A stretch of DNA of 6,572 bases, taken from an uncultured Marvinbryantia sp. (lineage in GTDB: Bacteria; Bacillota; Clostridia; Lachnospirales; Lachnospiraceae). The DNA lies in contig CANQJX010000104.1 of assembly GCA_947624335.1 (NCBI GenBank), forward strand, positions 1 through 6,572, read 5' to 3'. Within the stretch, counting starts at the first letter, position 1. Every line of letters starts with the position of its first letter. Below the pieces are notes generated by a model. It did not search any database, was not told the DNA's origin, and saw only the letters and a list, made by a program, of their open reading frames with translations. A program made the translations under genes and the position numbers. Positions 1-6,312 of the stretch are shown one piece after another.

Positions 1-1066
1 GATTGACGTTTTCTTTTACCTGCGCGCCGTACGCCAGCAGCGGCGTGCGCTCCCGCGTATGGTCCGTTCCCGGATAACCGGGATCGCACCCGTGGTCCGC
101 CGTAAGGATCAGCACGTCGTCCCTGCGCATGCGCTCCATAAATACGCCAAGCTGCCTGTCAAAGTCCGACGCCGCTTTCGCGTATCCGTCTATATCGTTC
201 CGGTGTCCGTAAAGCATATCGAAATCTACCAGATTAACAAAACACAGCCCATGAAAATCTTCTTTCTGGAAAGCAAGCGTTTTCTCCATGCCGTCCGTAT
301 TGTTCTCAATGGAGACGGTTTTTTGTATGCTCTTTCCCGCGAAAATATCATAAATTTTGCCGACGCCCAGCGTGTCCATGCCGTTTTGCGCAAGAACGTC
401 CAGCATCGTCGTTCCCGGCGGGAGCAGAGAAAAGTCGTGGCGGTGCGCCGTTCTGGTAAAATGGCCCGGCTCGCCGATAAAGGGTCTTGCTATGATGCGT
501 CCCACTCCGTGTTTCCCGCTCATAATCCCGCGCGCCTTGCGGCAGTAATCATACAGGGTTTCCAGCGGCACCACGTCCTCGTGCGCGGCAATCTGCAGCA
601 CGCTGTCCGCCGAAGTGTAAACGATCAGTTTGCCCGTCCGCATATGCTCCTCGCCATATCGGGCGATCACTTCCGTTCCGGAATAGGGAAGATTACACAG
701 GATCCCACGTCCGGTCGCCTCGGTTAAGGCATCCAGTACCTCCGCCGGAAATCCGCCCGGATAGACCGGGAGCGGATTTTCGGAAATAATCCCCGCGATC
801 TCCCAGTGCCCGATGGTGGTGTCCTTGCCTTGGGAGGCTTCGGTAAGCCTGCCGAACGCGCCCAGCACAGGCGGCTGATTTGCTGCGGGTTCCACGCCGT
901 CAATGCAAAACAGACCCAGACGCTCCAGATTGGGCGTATGATATTCCTTTGACTTACGGATCGTTGCCAGCGTATTGGCGCCCTCGTCTCCAAACGCGGC
1001 CGCATCCGGCGCGTGCCCGATGCCATAGCTGTCCAGCACGATCACAAATACTCTCTGAACGCTCAA
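1..1066 (-). CDS. deoB: Phosphopentomutase DeoB (C-terminus cut by window edge)
   Basis: Cytoplasmic enzyme that interconverts (deoxy)ribose 1-phosphate and 5-phosphate, linking nucleoside breakdown to the pentose-phosphate pool and DeoC. Translation from 1066 to position 2 gives 355 residues with no stop; the family runs to about 390, so some 35-40 residues lie outside. Alkaline-phosphatase-superfamily metal ligands align with those I recall for Bacillus cereus DeoB at a constant offset: Asp12 (VLDSYGIG), Asp283 and His288 (NLVDFDMLYGH), Asp324 and His325 (TADHG), His336 (GTDHT). The phospho-accepting Thr is Thr83 in KDTTIGHWE. Also seen are YTSADSV (150-156) and VGRIIARPF (188-196) in the cap region. 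The start is TTG, chosen because GAGGAG lies 6 nt upstream and the family N-terminus (VFVIVLDSYGIG) follows at once; no in-frame ATG is nearby. It begins 20 nt after the kinase stop and probably shares its transcript. Identity is secure; the start is likely. Confidence 0.96.
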   Translation of the reverse strand, partial: MSVQRVFVIVLDSYGIGHAPDAAAFGDEGANTLATIRKSKEYHTPNLERLGLFCIDGVEPAANQPPVLGAFGRLTEASQGKDTTIGHWEIAGIISENPLPVYPGGFPAEVLDALTEATGRGILCNLPYSGTEVIARYGEEHMRTGKLIVYTSADSVLQIAAHEDVVPLETLYDYCRKARGIMSGKHGVGRIIARPFIGEPGHFTRTAHRHDFSLLPPGTTMLDVLAQNGMDTLGVGKIYDIFAGKSIQKTVSIENNTDGMEKTLAFQKEDFHGLCFVNLVDFDMLYGHRNDIDGYAKAASDFDRQLGVFMERMRRDDVLILTADHGCDPGYPGTDHTRERTPLLAYGAQVKENVN

Positions 1067-1072
1067 TTTCGT

Positions 1073-1078
1073 CTCCTC
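1073..1078 (-). promoter_or_regulatory. Ribosome binding site that fixes the deoB TTG start
   Basis: GAGGAG on the minus strand, 6 nt before the TTG at 1066-1064. It sits inside the 20-nt gap after the kinase stop. It is the main reason for accepting a TTG start for deoB, since no ATG or GTG codon is better placed. Confidence 0.75.
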
Positions 1079-1086
1079 TTTTCCTG

Positions 1087-1713
1087 TCAAAGATTTTTGA
1101 AGCGGACGTTAATATATGCCTCGATCGCCTCTACGCAGCCGTCAAATCCCAGTTTGCTGCTGTCAAGGCACAAATCATAGTTCCGGGCGTCATTCCAGGT
1201 TCTGCCGGTATAGTAATGATAAAAGTCTCCCCGGAATTTATCGGTTTTGGCAATGAATTTTTCCAGTTCCCCCGTGGACATGGAATTGCGCAGCCGCGCC
1301 TGCTCGATGCAATAATCTTTCGGCGCGTGTACAAAAACGCTTACCACATTTTTGCGGTCGGAAAGTACAAAGTCCGCGCAGCGCCCCACAAACGCGCAGG
1401 GGCCTTGATCCGCCAGATCGCGAATCACTTTCGCCTGATAGTTAAACAGATTTTGGGGAGAGGTAAAATCGTCGCTGGAGGGCGGAAGCAATTCTCCCCG
1501 GTAAATTTTCTTAGAAATGCCGAACAAAGACCCGTTGGAAAGCTTTTCATCCGCCTGGGCAAACAGCGCCTCGTTGATGCCGCTTTCGTCCGACGCCATC
1601 CGCAAAATATCTCTTCCGTAGCATGGCACGTTATTTTTCTTTGCGTACATCTGCGCCACGGTCTTGCCGCCGCTGCCGTACTGCCTTGCGATTGTTACGA
1701 TCACGTTCTTCAT
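1087..1713 (-). CDS. Cytidylate kinase-like family P-loop kinase
   Basis: A 208-residue protein of the 'cytidylate kinase-like' family (Pfam Cytidylate_kin_2 type), common in Clostridia and related gut anaerobes; its substrate is not established. Visible signatures: an N-terminal P-loop at residues 8-18 (IARQYGSGGKT), including the Lys-Thr that many relatives replace with Arg-Glu; YGRDIL (32-37), a nucleotide-binding-type helix start; the family block PCAFVGRCADFVL (105-117) after a strand; an Arg/Lys-rich lid-like region (about 140-175); and the C-terminal NYDLCLDSSKLGFDGC block (178-193). It is not the canonical Cmk, which is longer and has a different NMP-binding insert. The ATG at 1713 is preceded by GGAGGGAG 6 nt upstream. 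It lies 21 nt after livF and 20 nt before deoB, so it is probably co-transcribed with both. The link to deoB suggests nucleotide or nucleoside metabolism, but that is inference. No signal peptide; likely cytoplasmic. Confidence 0.85.
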   Translation of the reverse strand: MKNVIVTIARQYGSGGKTVAQMYAKKNNVPCYGRDILRMASDESGINEALFAQADEKLSNGSLFGISKKIYRGELLPPSSDDFTSPQNLFNYQAKVIRDLADQGPCAFVGRCADFVLSDRKNVVSVFVHAPKDYCIEQARLRNSMSTGELEKFIAKTDKFRGDFYHYYTGRTWNDARNYDLCLDSSKLGFDGCVEAIEAYINVRFKNL

Positions 1714-1734
1714 CGTTATCTCCCTCCGTCGTTT

Positions 1735-2445
1735 TTATTCGCCCAGATACGCTTTTTTAATAGAATCGTCGTTCATCAGGACAGACGCCTCGCCTTCCAG
1801 CACGATCTTCCCGGTTTCCAGCACATACGCGCGGTCCGCAATGGAAAGCGCTTTCTTTGCGTTTTGCTCTACGAGCAGAACCGTCGTTCCGCCCGCGCTC
1901 ACGCTCTGGATAATATCAAAGATCTCGTTTACCAGAATCGGGGAAAGTCCCATCGAAGGTTCGTCCATCAGAATAATCCGCGGTTTTGACATCAGCGCGC
2001 GCCCCATCGCCAGCATCTGCTGCTCGCCCCCGGAAAGCGTGCCCGCGATCTGGTTTTTGCGCTCCGCAAGGCGCGGAAATCGCTTATACACTTCTTCTAA
2101 GCTCTCCTGGATCTCGTTTTTATCCGTTCGCGTAAATGCGCCCAGCATCAGGTTCTGCAGCACGGAAAGCTGCGCGAACACGCGCCGTCCTTCCGGTACA
2201 TGCGCCATGCCAAGGCTTACGATCTTATGCGCGGGAACCTTGGTAATATCCGTTCCCTCAAATACGACGCTGCCGCTGTGCGGACTCAGCAGCCCTGTAA
2301 TGGTATGCAAAATCGTGGTTTTTCCGGCTCCGTTCGCCCCGATCAGGGCGATGACCTCGCCCTCGTTTACCTGAAAGGAAACGCCTTTGATCGCCTGAAT
2401 CACACCATAGTATACTTTCAAATCATTGACTTCCAGCATTGCCAT
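1735..2445 (-). CDS. livF: Branched-chain amino acid ABC transporter ATP-binding protein LivF
   Basis: One of two ATPase subunits powering the LivJHMGF importer at the cytoplasmic face of the membrane. It is 236 residues, the normal family length. ABC motifs in order: Walker A GANGAGKTT (36-44); Q-loop region with VPEGRRVF (83-90), where Glu stands in the usual Gln position as is typical of LivF; signature LSGGEQQ (137-143); Walker B IILMDEP (157-163) with catalytic Glu162; D-loop SMGLSP (164-169); and the switch region LVEQN (191-195), with Gln194 in place of the H-loop His, again typical of this subfamily. The ATG at 2445 has AGGAGG 8 nt upstream, formed partly by the livG stop codon. It follows livG by 12 nt. 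LivF-type length and the VPEGR/VEQN signs separate it from LivG. The amino acid specificity cannot be read from this subunit. Confidence 0.96.
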   Translation of the reverse strand: MAMLEVNDLKVYYGVIQAIKGVSFQVNEGEVIALIGANGAGKTTILHTITGLLSPHSGSVVFEGTDITKVPAHKIVSLGMAHVPEGRRVFAQLSVLQNLMLGAFTRTDKNEIQESLEEVYKRFPRLAERKNQIAGTLSGGEQQMLAMGRALMSKPRIILMDEPSMGLSPILVNEIFDIIQSVSAGGTTVLLVEQNAKKALSIADRAYVLETGKIVLEGEASVLMNDDSIKKAYLGE

Positions 2446-2453
2446 GTCTGCAT

Positions 2454-2460
2454 CCTCCTA
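2454..2460 (-). promoter_or_regulatory. livF Shine-Dalgarno overlapping the livG stop codon
   Basis: On the minus strand the livG stop TAG (2460-2458) reads straight into TAGGAGG, so the last two bases of the stop are part of the SD for livF, 8 nt before its ATG. Ribosomes terminating on livG would be placed on the livF initiation site, which suggests coupled translation. Confidence 0.7.
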
Positions 2461-3216
2461 TTCTCCGAGATACGCTGTGATAACCTGCGGATCTTTGAGT
2501 ACGTCCGCCGTCTTTCCCTGGCAGAGAACTTCGCCAAAATTGAGTACGGTCAGTTCTTCGCAGATACCGGCTACCAGCTTCATATCATGCTCGATCAAAA
2601 GGATCGTCACCTGAAATTCTTTGCGCAGGAATTTGATGGTTTCCATCAGCTCCGCCGTCTCGTTCGGATTCATGCCCGCCGCCGGCTCGTCCAGCAGCAA
2701 CAGTCTGGGATTGGTCGCAAGCGCCCGCGCAATCTCCAGCTTCCTCTGTTTCCCGTAAGGCAGGTTTGCGGCTTTGTAGCCGGCAAATTGATCCAGTTCA
2801 AAGACCCGCAGAATCTCCATGGCACGCCCGTCAATCTCTTTTTCCTTTTTCCGGTAATGCGGGGTATGCAAAAGGCTCCCCGCCAGGCTGTAGGAAATCT
2901 GATTGTGCAGCGCCGCCTTAACATTGTCGGCGACCGTCATATCGGAAAATAAGCGTATGTTCTGGAACGTACGCGCAATGCCCGCCTGACAGATCTGCGA
3001 CGGATTTTTGCCCACCAGATCGGTCCCGTCCAGCCGTATGATTCCGTCCGTGGGGCGGTAAACGCCGGTCAGAAGATTAAATACCGTGGTTTTCCCGGCT
3101 CCGTTCGGCCCGATCAGCCCGACCAGCGAGCCTTCCTCAATCGTCATATTCAGTCCGTCTACCGCCCGCAGCCCTCCAAAGGAGATCCCAAGATTTTTTA
3201 CTTCCAATAAAGCCAT
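2458..3216 (-). CDS. livG: Branched-chain amino acid ABC transporter ATP-binding protein LivG
   Basis: Second ATPase subunit of the Liv importer, expected to pair with LivF beneath LivH/LivM. It is 252 residues, typical for LivG. Motifs: Walker A GPNGAGKTT (36-44); Q-loop Gln85 in ARTFQNIRLF (81-90), a LivG hallmark; signature region LPYGKQRKLEIARA (152-165), the LivG variant of LSGGQ; Walker B LLLLDEP (172-178) with Glu177; D-loop AAGMNP (179-184); and H-loop His210 in LIEHDM. A LivG-specific insert with an S-Y-S-L-A-G-S-L-L run and Lys-rich helix occupies about 108-130. The C-terminus (VITAYLGE) matches the family. The ATG at 3216 has AGGAGGAG 6 nt upstream. It follows livM by 12 nt and precedes livF by 12 nt. 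Confidence 0.96.
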   Translation of the reverse strand: MALLEVKNLGISFGGLRAVDGLNMTIEEGSLVGLIGPNGAGKTTVFNLLTGVYRPTDGIIRLDGTDLVGKNPSQICQAGIARTFQNIRLFSDMTVADNVKAALHNQISYSLAGSLLHTPHYRKKEKEIDGRAMEILRVFELDQFAGYKAANLPYGKQRKLEIARALATNPRLLLLDEPAAGMNPNETAELMETIKFLRKEFQVTILLIEHDMKLVAGICEELTVLNFGEVLCQGKTADVLKDPQVITAYLGE

Positions 3217-3222
3217 TGTTTT

Positions 3223-3231
3223 CTCCTCCTA
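3223..3231 (-). promoter_or_regulatory. livG Shine-Dalgarno overlapping the livM stop codon
   Basis: The livM TAG stop (3231-3229) runs into TAGGAGGAG on the minus strand, giving a near-ideal SD 6 nt before the livG ATG. The layout and the 12-nt stop-to-start gap are the same as at livG/livF. Confidence 0.7.
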
Positions 3232-4182
3232 TTCGATTTTGCCGGCCTGGCGCATATTGTGTTTTTCAACCAGCATACGCTTCAGCGGAGAGTTGTTAAA
3301 GAGCATCATAGCGATCAGGGCAATCGCGTAAACAAGCATACGGTAGTTGGAAAGGCCGCGCAGCATTTCCGGCAGCACCGTTAAGAGGAACGCCGCGATG
3401 ATGCTGCCCGTGATATTCCCCATGCCGCCCAGAACTACCATGACCAGGATTTCAATTGACGTATTATAATCAAAATTGACCGGCTTTAAGATGCCGATAT
3501 TCCCGGCATAGACAACGCCCGCCATGCCCGCCATGAAAGCGGCGATCACAAACGCCATGGTTTTAAAGAAGCTGACTTTAATGCCGATCGCTTCCGCGGC
3601 GATATAATTATCGCGGATCGCGCAGATCGCGCGTCCGTGCCGCGATTTTACCAGATTGCTCACCAGCAGGATAACAAGCAGCATCAGAATATAAACAAAG
3701 GTAAAATTTCTGTAAGTGGTAACCGGAGGGATCTTTTTTAAGCCGCCCGCGCCGCCCGTAACCGGCGTGGCAGCGTTAAACACCGACTTGATGATCTCGC
3801 CGAAGCCAAGCGTCGTAATCGCCAGATAGTCCCCGCGCAGGCGCAGCACCGGGATGCCTACCAGAAGGCCGAGCAGAGCCGCGCAGACGCCGCCCACCAG
3901 CACTGCCAGAGGAAGCGCGGCAACCGTCGGCAGCCCGCTTTTTAAAATCAGCGCGCCCGAATAAGCGCCGATGGACATAAACGCCGCGTGTCCGAGGCTG
4001 AGTTCCCCTAAGAATCCCACCACCATACACAGGGAAACCGCCAGTATGATATTCATACAGACCGGAATGATAAGGGACATCATCTGCCTGGACAAAAATC
4101 CGCCGTTTACCAGTATCATAACTGCGGCGTAAACAGCCGCAGCAGCAACACAACCAATGATCTGTTTTCCGTATTTTTTCAT
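3229..4182 (-). CDS. livM: Branched-chain amino acid ABC transporter permease LivM
   Basis: Integral membrane subunit that pairs with LivH to form the translocation path. From the ATG at 4182 it is 317 residues. Positively charged MKKYGKQ leads into about eight hydrophobic segments (roughly 8-26, 35-55, 60-84, 87-113, 160-178, 207-226, 244-270, 281-296). Family marks: GFLGELSLGHAAFMSIGAY (56-74); LRLRGDYLAITTLGFGEI (113-130); the cytoplasmic ATPase-contact loop AIRDNYIAAEAIGI (188-201), the counterpart of the EAA loop; and VLGGMGNITGSIIAA (250-264). A longer reading from a TTG at 4209 would add nine residues (with Cys, Arg, Gly, Gly) and overlap livH. I prefer 4182 because GGGGAGG lies 7 nt before it and would be coding in the longer form. 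It sits 13 nt after livH and 12 nt before livG. Function is secure, the start very likely. Confidence 0.94.
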   Translation of the reverse strand: MKKYGKQIIGCVAAAAVYAAVMILVNGGFLSRQMMSLIIPVCMNIILAVSLCMVVGFLGELSLGHAAFMSIGAYSGALILKSGLPTVAALPLAVLVGGVCAALLGLLVGIPVLRLRGDYLAITTLGFGEIIKSVFNAATPVTGGAGGLKKIPPVTTYRNFTFVYILMLLVILLVSNLVKSRHGRAICAIRDNYIAAEAIGIKVSFFKTMAFVIAAFMAGMAGVVYAGNIGILKPVNFDYNTSIEILVMVVLGGMGNITGSIIAAFLLTVLPEMLRGLSNYRMLVYAIALIAMMLFNNSPLKRMLVEKHNMRQAGKIE

Positions 4183-4189
4183 AACCGCG

Positions 4190-4198
4190 CCTCCCCTA
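4190..4198 (-). promoter_or_regulatory. livM Shine-Dalgarno overlapping the livH stop; decides the livM start
   Basis: On the minus strand the livH TAG (4198-4196) continues as TAGGGGAGG, with GGGGAGG 7 nt before the ATG at 4182. This supports the ATG over the in-frame TTG at 4209, which has no comparable SD and lies inside livH. Confidence 0.72.
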
Positions 4199-5083
4199 CA
4201 CTTTCTCAATACTCAGCTTGCCGAGGATGCCGGACGGCTTCAGAAGCAGTACGACTACCAGCATACTAAATACGATTGCATCCGCAAGCTGGGTGGAAAT
4301 GTACGCCTTGGACATGCTTTCAATGATGCCTAACACCAATCCGCCAATCATCGCGCCCGGTATACTGCCGATGCCGCCCAGCACGGCGGCCACAAACGCC
4401 TTGATGCCCGGAAGCGCCCCCAGAGTGGGGAGCAGCGATTCATACTGCGATATATAAAGAATACCCGCGACCGCCGCCAGCGCGGAGCCAATCGCAAAGG
4501 TAATCGTAATTGTCCTGTCCACATTGATTCCCATTAACTTTGCGGCGCCCTGATCCTCCGACACCGCAAGCATGGAATGACCCATTTTCGTGTGATTTAC
4601 AAACAATGTAAGCCCCACCATCACCACGGCTGTCACAGCCAGCGTAACCATGGTGAGACCCGAGATTGTAATTTCGCCGACAGTGATCGAGGGAACCCTG
4701 ATAATCGAGCCGAACGGGATCGGCGTCGCTTTAAAAATCAGAAGGGCAAGGTTCTGCAGCAGGTAGCTGACTCCAATCGCCGTAATCAGCACCGCAAGGC
4801 GCTGCGCGTTTCGCAGGGGTTTGTAAGCAATCTTCTCAATCGTGATTCCCATGACCGCACAAAATCCAATCGTTAAAACCACGGCAAGCGCCGGATGCAC
4901 ATGCAGAAGGCTCACAAAAACATACAGCGCGTACGCACCGACCATAATAATATCACCATGCGCAAAGTTAATCATCTTTGCGATACCGTATACCATCGTA
5001 TAGCCCAGGGCTATCAGGGCGTAAATACTGCCGATGCGCAGGCCGTTCAGAAGCTGCGCCAAAATACCGTTCAACAGAGCCAT
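4196..5083 (-). CDS. livH: Branched-chain amino acid ABC transporter permease LivH
   Basis: Integral membrane subunit of the Liv importer, partner of LivM. It is 295 residues, the usual LivH length. The N-terminus has the family block NGLRIGSIYALIALGYTMVYG (13-33), then INFAHGDIIMVGAY (38-51), a LivH hallmark. About eight hydrophobic stretches are visible (roughly 7-32, 40-61, 64-83, 95-117, 140-162, 190-213, 228-253, 266-290). The cytoplasmic loop MGHSMLAVSEDQGAAKLMGIN (167-187) is the ATPase-contact (EAA-like) region; FVAAVLGGIGSIPGAMIGG (230-248) is also conserved. The C-terminus, LLKPSGILGKL plus a short charged tail, is typical. The ATG at 5083 has AGGAG about 6 nt upstream. It is the first gene after the livJ-livH hairpin; its stop codon forms part of the livM SD. 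Confidence 0.96.
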   Translation of the reverse strand: MALLNGILAQLLNGLRIGSIYALIALGYTMVYGIAKMINFAHGDIIMVGAYALYVFVSLLHVHPALAVVLTIGFCAVMGITIEKIAYKPLRNAQRLAVLITAIGVSYLLQNLALLIFKATPIPFGSIIRVPSITVGEITISGLTMVTLAVTAVVMVGLTLFVNHTKMGHSMLAVSEDQGAAKLMGINVDRTITITFAIGSALAAVAGILYISQYESLLPTLGALPGIKAFVAAVLGGIGSIPGAMIGGLVLGIIESMSKAYISTQLADAIVFSMLVVVLLLKPSGILGKLSIEKV

Positions 5084-5108
5084 GTCCTTCTCCTCTCTAA
5101 CTTCGCAA

Positions 5109-5133
5109 AAGGGAGACGTATGCCGTCTCCCTT
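5109..5133 (-). promoter_or_regulatory. Hairpin between livJ and livH (possible partial terminator or mRNA stabiliser)
   Basis: Perfect inverted repeat in the 74-bp livJ-livH gap (5084-5157): AAGGGAGACG, a 5-nt loop (GCATA on the minus strand), CGTCTCCCTT. The stem is 10 bp with a GC-rich middle. In the operon direction it is followed by only two more Ts and then GCG, so it is a weak intrinsic terminator at best. A stable hairpin just after the binding-protein gene is a known way to raise binding-protein mRNA over permease and ATPase mRNA, by partial termination or 3'-end protection. Structure is seen; role is inferred. The rest of this gap holds an A/T-rich stretch after the livJ stop and the livH SD. 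Confidence 0.65.
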
Positions 5134-5157
5134 CGCCTTTGAAATCAAAACCGCTTT

Positions 5158-6282
5158 TTATTCTACAAATGTATAAGCGCCGTCCTTAACTGTTACAAAT
5201 TTTACATCCTTAATCGGCGCGCCGGATGCGTCAAAGGTGATCGGGTCACCGGTCTGGCCGGATACCGAAATCTCTGTCATCGCCGCGATCAGATCCGCGC
5301 TCTCAATGCTGCCGGCCTGTTCCATCGCCGCCTTGAAGGTGTATACGCAGTCATAACCGTCCGCCGCAAACTGATCCGGCGTCGCATCGTAGGCAGCCTT
5401 ATAGGCTTCCACGAACGCTACGGTCTTCTCATCGTCTACCGACGCGCAGAACGGGCTGGTGAAAATGCAGCCTTCTACGGTTGCCGGATCGGTTACCGTG
5501 CCAAGCACGCCGTCCCATCCGTCAGAGCCGAAGAACGGAAGGCTCATGCCCATATCGGACGCCTGTTTTGTGATATACGTTGCATCCTGGTAGTAAGCGG
5601 GAACATAAATCGCTTCCGCATCTGTGCCGTTGATCGTAGTAAGCTGCGCGTTAAAATCGGTGTCGTTTGTCTGGAACGCTTCGCTCGCGACAATCTCGCC
5701 GCCCTTTTCTGCAACTTCCGCTTCAAACGCTTCGCGGATACCCGTGCTGTATTCGTCCGCCGTATTGTAAATAACCGCGATCTTGGTAAGTCCGAGCGTG
5801 TCGGTCATATAATCCGCCATCGCAACGCCCTGCTCCGGATCGGAGAAGCAGATGCGGAACGCGTTGTCGTTCTCAATACAAGCCTCGGCGGAACCGGACG
5901 GAGTAACCTGAAGAATGCCGTCGGCATACGTCTGCGCCGTAATCGCGATGCAGGCGCCGCTGGTAACCGCGCCCATAATTACGTTTGCGCCGGCGTCCAT
6001 TACCGCATTGTAAGCCTGCGGAGCGATGTCTTCGCTTGCCTGGTCGTCCTCAAACTGAAGCGCCAGTTCGTAAGTGGTATCCCCTACGGTAACGCCGCCC
6101 GCCGCGTTGATTTCCTCAATCGCGATTTCAGCGCCCTGCTTTACCGATACGCCGTAGGATGCAGCCGCGCCGGTCAGCGGTCCGACGCCGCCGATCAGAA
6201 ATGTATCTGCGGCGGAAGCCACAGAAGAAGCCAGCATTGCAATTGTGCAGGCAATCCCTGCCGTTTTCAGAACTTTTTTCAT
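5158..6282 (-). CDS. livJ: Branched-chain amino acid ABC transporter substrate-binding protein LivJ
   Basis: Type I periplasmic-binding-fold protein that captures Leu/Ile/Val or related hydrophobic amino acids and delivers them to LivHM. It is 374 residues, normal length. The N-terminus is a Sec signal peptide: Lys2, Lys3 and Lys6, a hydrophobic core (about 8-20) and VASA|AD, an Ala-X-Ala SPase I site with likely cleavage after Ala24. There is no lipobox Cys. The mature start (IGGVGPLTGAAASYG, 30-44, then KQGAEIAIEEINAAGG) is classic for the family. By alignment in memory to E. coli LivJ, ligand contacts map to Ser108 (VTSGAC), Ser129/Ser131 (VTPSGSAE), Tyr230 (VPAYY) and Asp254 (FGSDGWD); the acidic residue binding the ligand amino group is Asp rather than Glu. 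The ATG at 6282 has AAGGAGG 8 nt upstream, the strongest SD in the window, fitting high expression. It is the first gene after the promoter. Exact ligand is not provable from sequence. Confidence 0.95.
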   Translation of the reverse strand: MKKVLKTAGIACTIAMLASSVASAADTFLIGGVGPLTGAAASYGVSVKQGAEIAIEEINAAGGVTVGDTTYELALQFEDDQASEDIAPQAYNAVMDAGANVIMGAVTSGACIAITAQTYADGILQVTPSGSAEACIENDNAFRICFSDPEQGVAMADYMTDTLGLTKIAVIYNTADEYSTGIREAFEAEVAEKGGEIVASEAFQTNDTDFNAQLTTINGTDAEAIYVPAYYQDATYITKQASDMGMSLPFFGSDGWDGVLGTVTDPATVEGCIFTSPFCASVDDEKTVAFVEAYKAAYDATPDQFAADGYDCVYTFKAAMEQAGSIESADLIAAMTEISVSGQTGDPITFDASGAPIKDVKFVTVKDGAYTFVE

Positions 6283-6312
6283 AATTTTATCCTCCTTATA
6301 AAATTTTCATTA

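Larger units (their letters stand above)
1..6306 (-). other. Predicted transcription unit livJHMGF - kinase - deoB
   Basis: From the promoter at 6313-6342 all genes run leftward with gaps of 74 (with hairpin), 13, 12, 12, 21 and 20 nt. No terminator with a U-tract and no second promoter is evident between livH and deoB. The transcript would continue past the left edge of the window. Co-transcription of the kinase and deoB with liv is inferred only from spacing and orientation. Confidence 0.6.

Noticed and set aside
59..727. Plus-strand open frame of 222 codons opposite deoB
   Set aside because: It lies entirely opposite DeoB catalytic sequence and its translation has no recognisable motif.
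1067..1086. Possible terminator between the kinase and deoB
   Set aside because: The 20-nt gap has the deoB SD and no inverted repeat or U-tract.
880..1989. Long plus-strand open frame of 369 codons crossing deoB, the kinase and livF
   Set aside because: It runs antisense to three clearly identified genes, has no SD and gives an Arg/His/Phe-rich sequence with no recognisable domain. It is a by-product of codon use in the minus-strand genes.
1664..2374. Plus-strand open frame of 236 codons opposite livF
   Set aside because: Antisense to the Walker A, signature and Walker B motifs of LivF; Ser/Arg/Ile-rich translation of shadow type.
2200..2952. Plus-strand open frame of 250 codons opposite livF and livG
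   Set aside because: Spans two real genes antisense, with no SD or domain.
1735..3216. Unusual ABC motifs: Glu for Gln in the LivF Q-loop, Gln for His in the LivF switch, LPYGKQR signature in LivG
   Set aside because: These are normal features of the LivF and LivG subfamilies, not loss of function.
3605..3650. Repeated GATCGCG-type words in livM
   Set aside because: They encode the conserved loop RAICAIRDNYIAAEA and come from repeated Ala/Ile/Arg codons; no spaced array or mobile element.
6283..6312. Possible leader peptide, T-box or riboswitch before livJ
   Set aside because: Only about 24 nt lie between the predicted start of transcription and the livJ ATG, too short for such an element.
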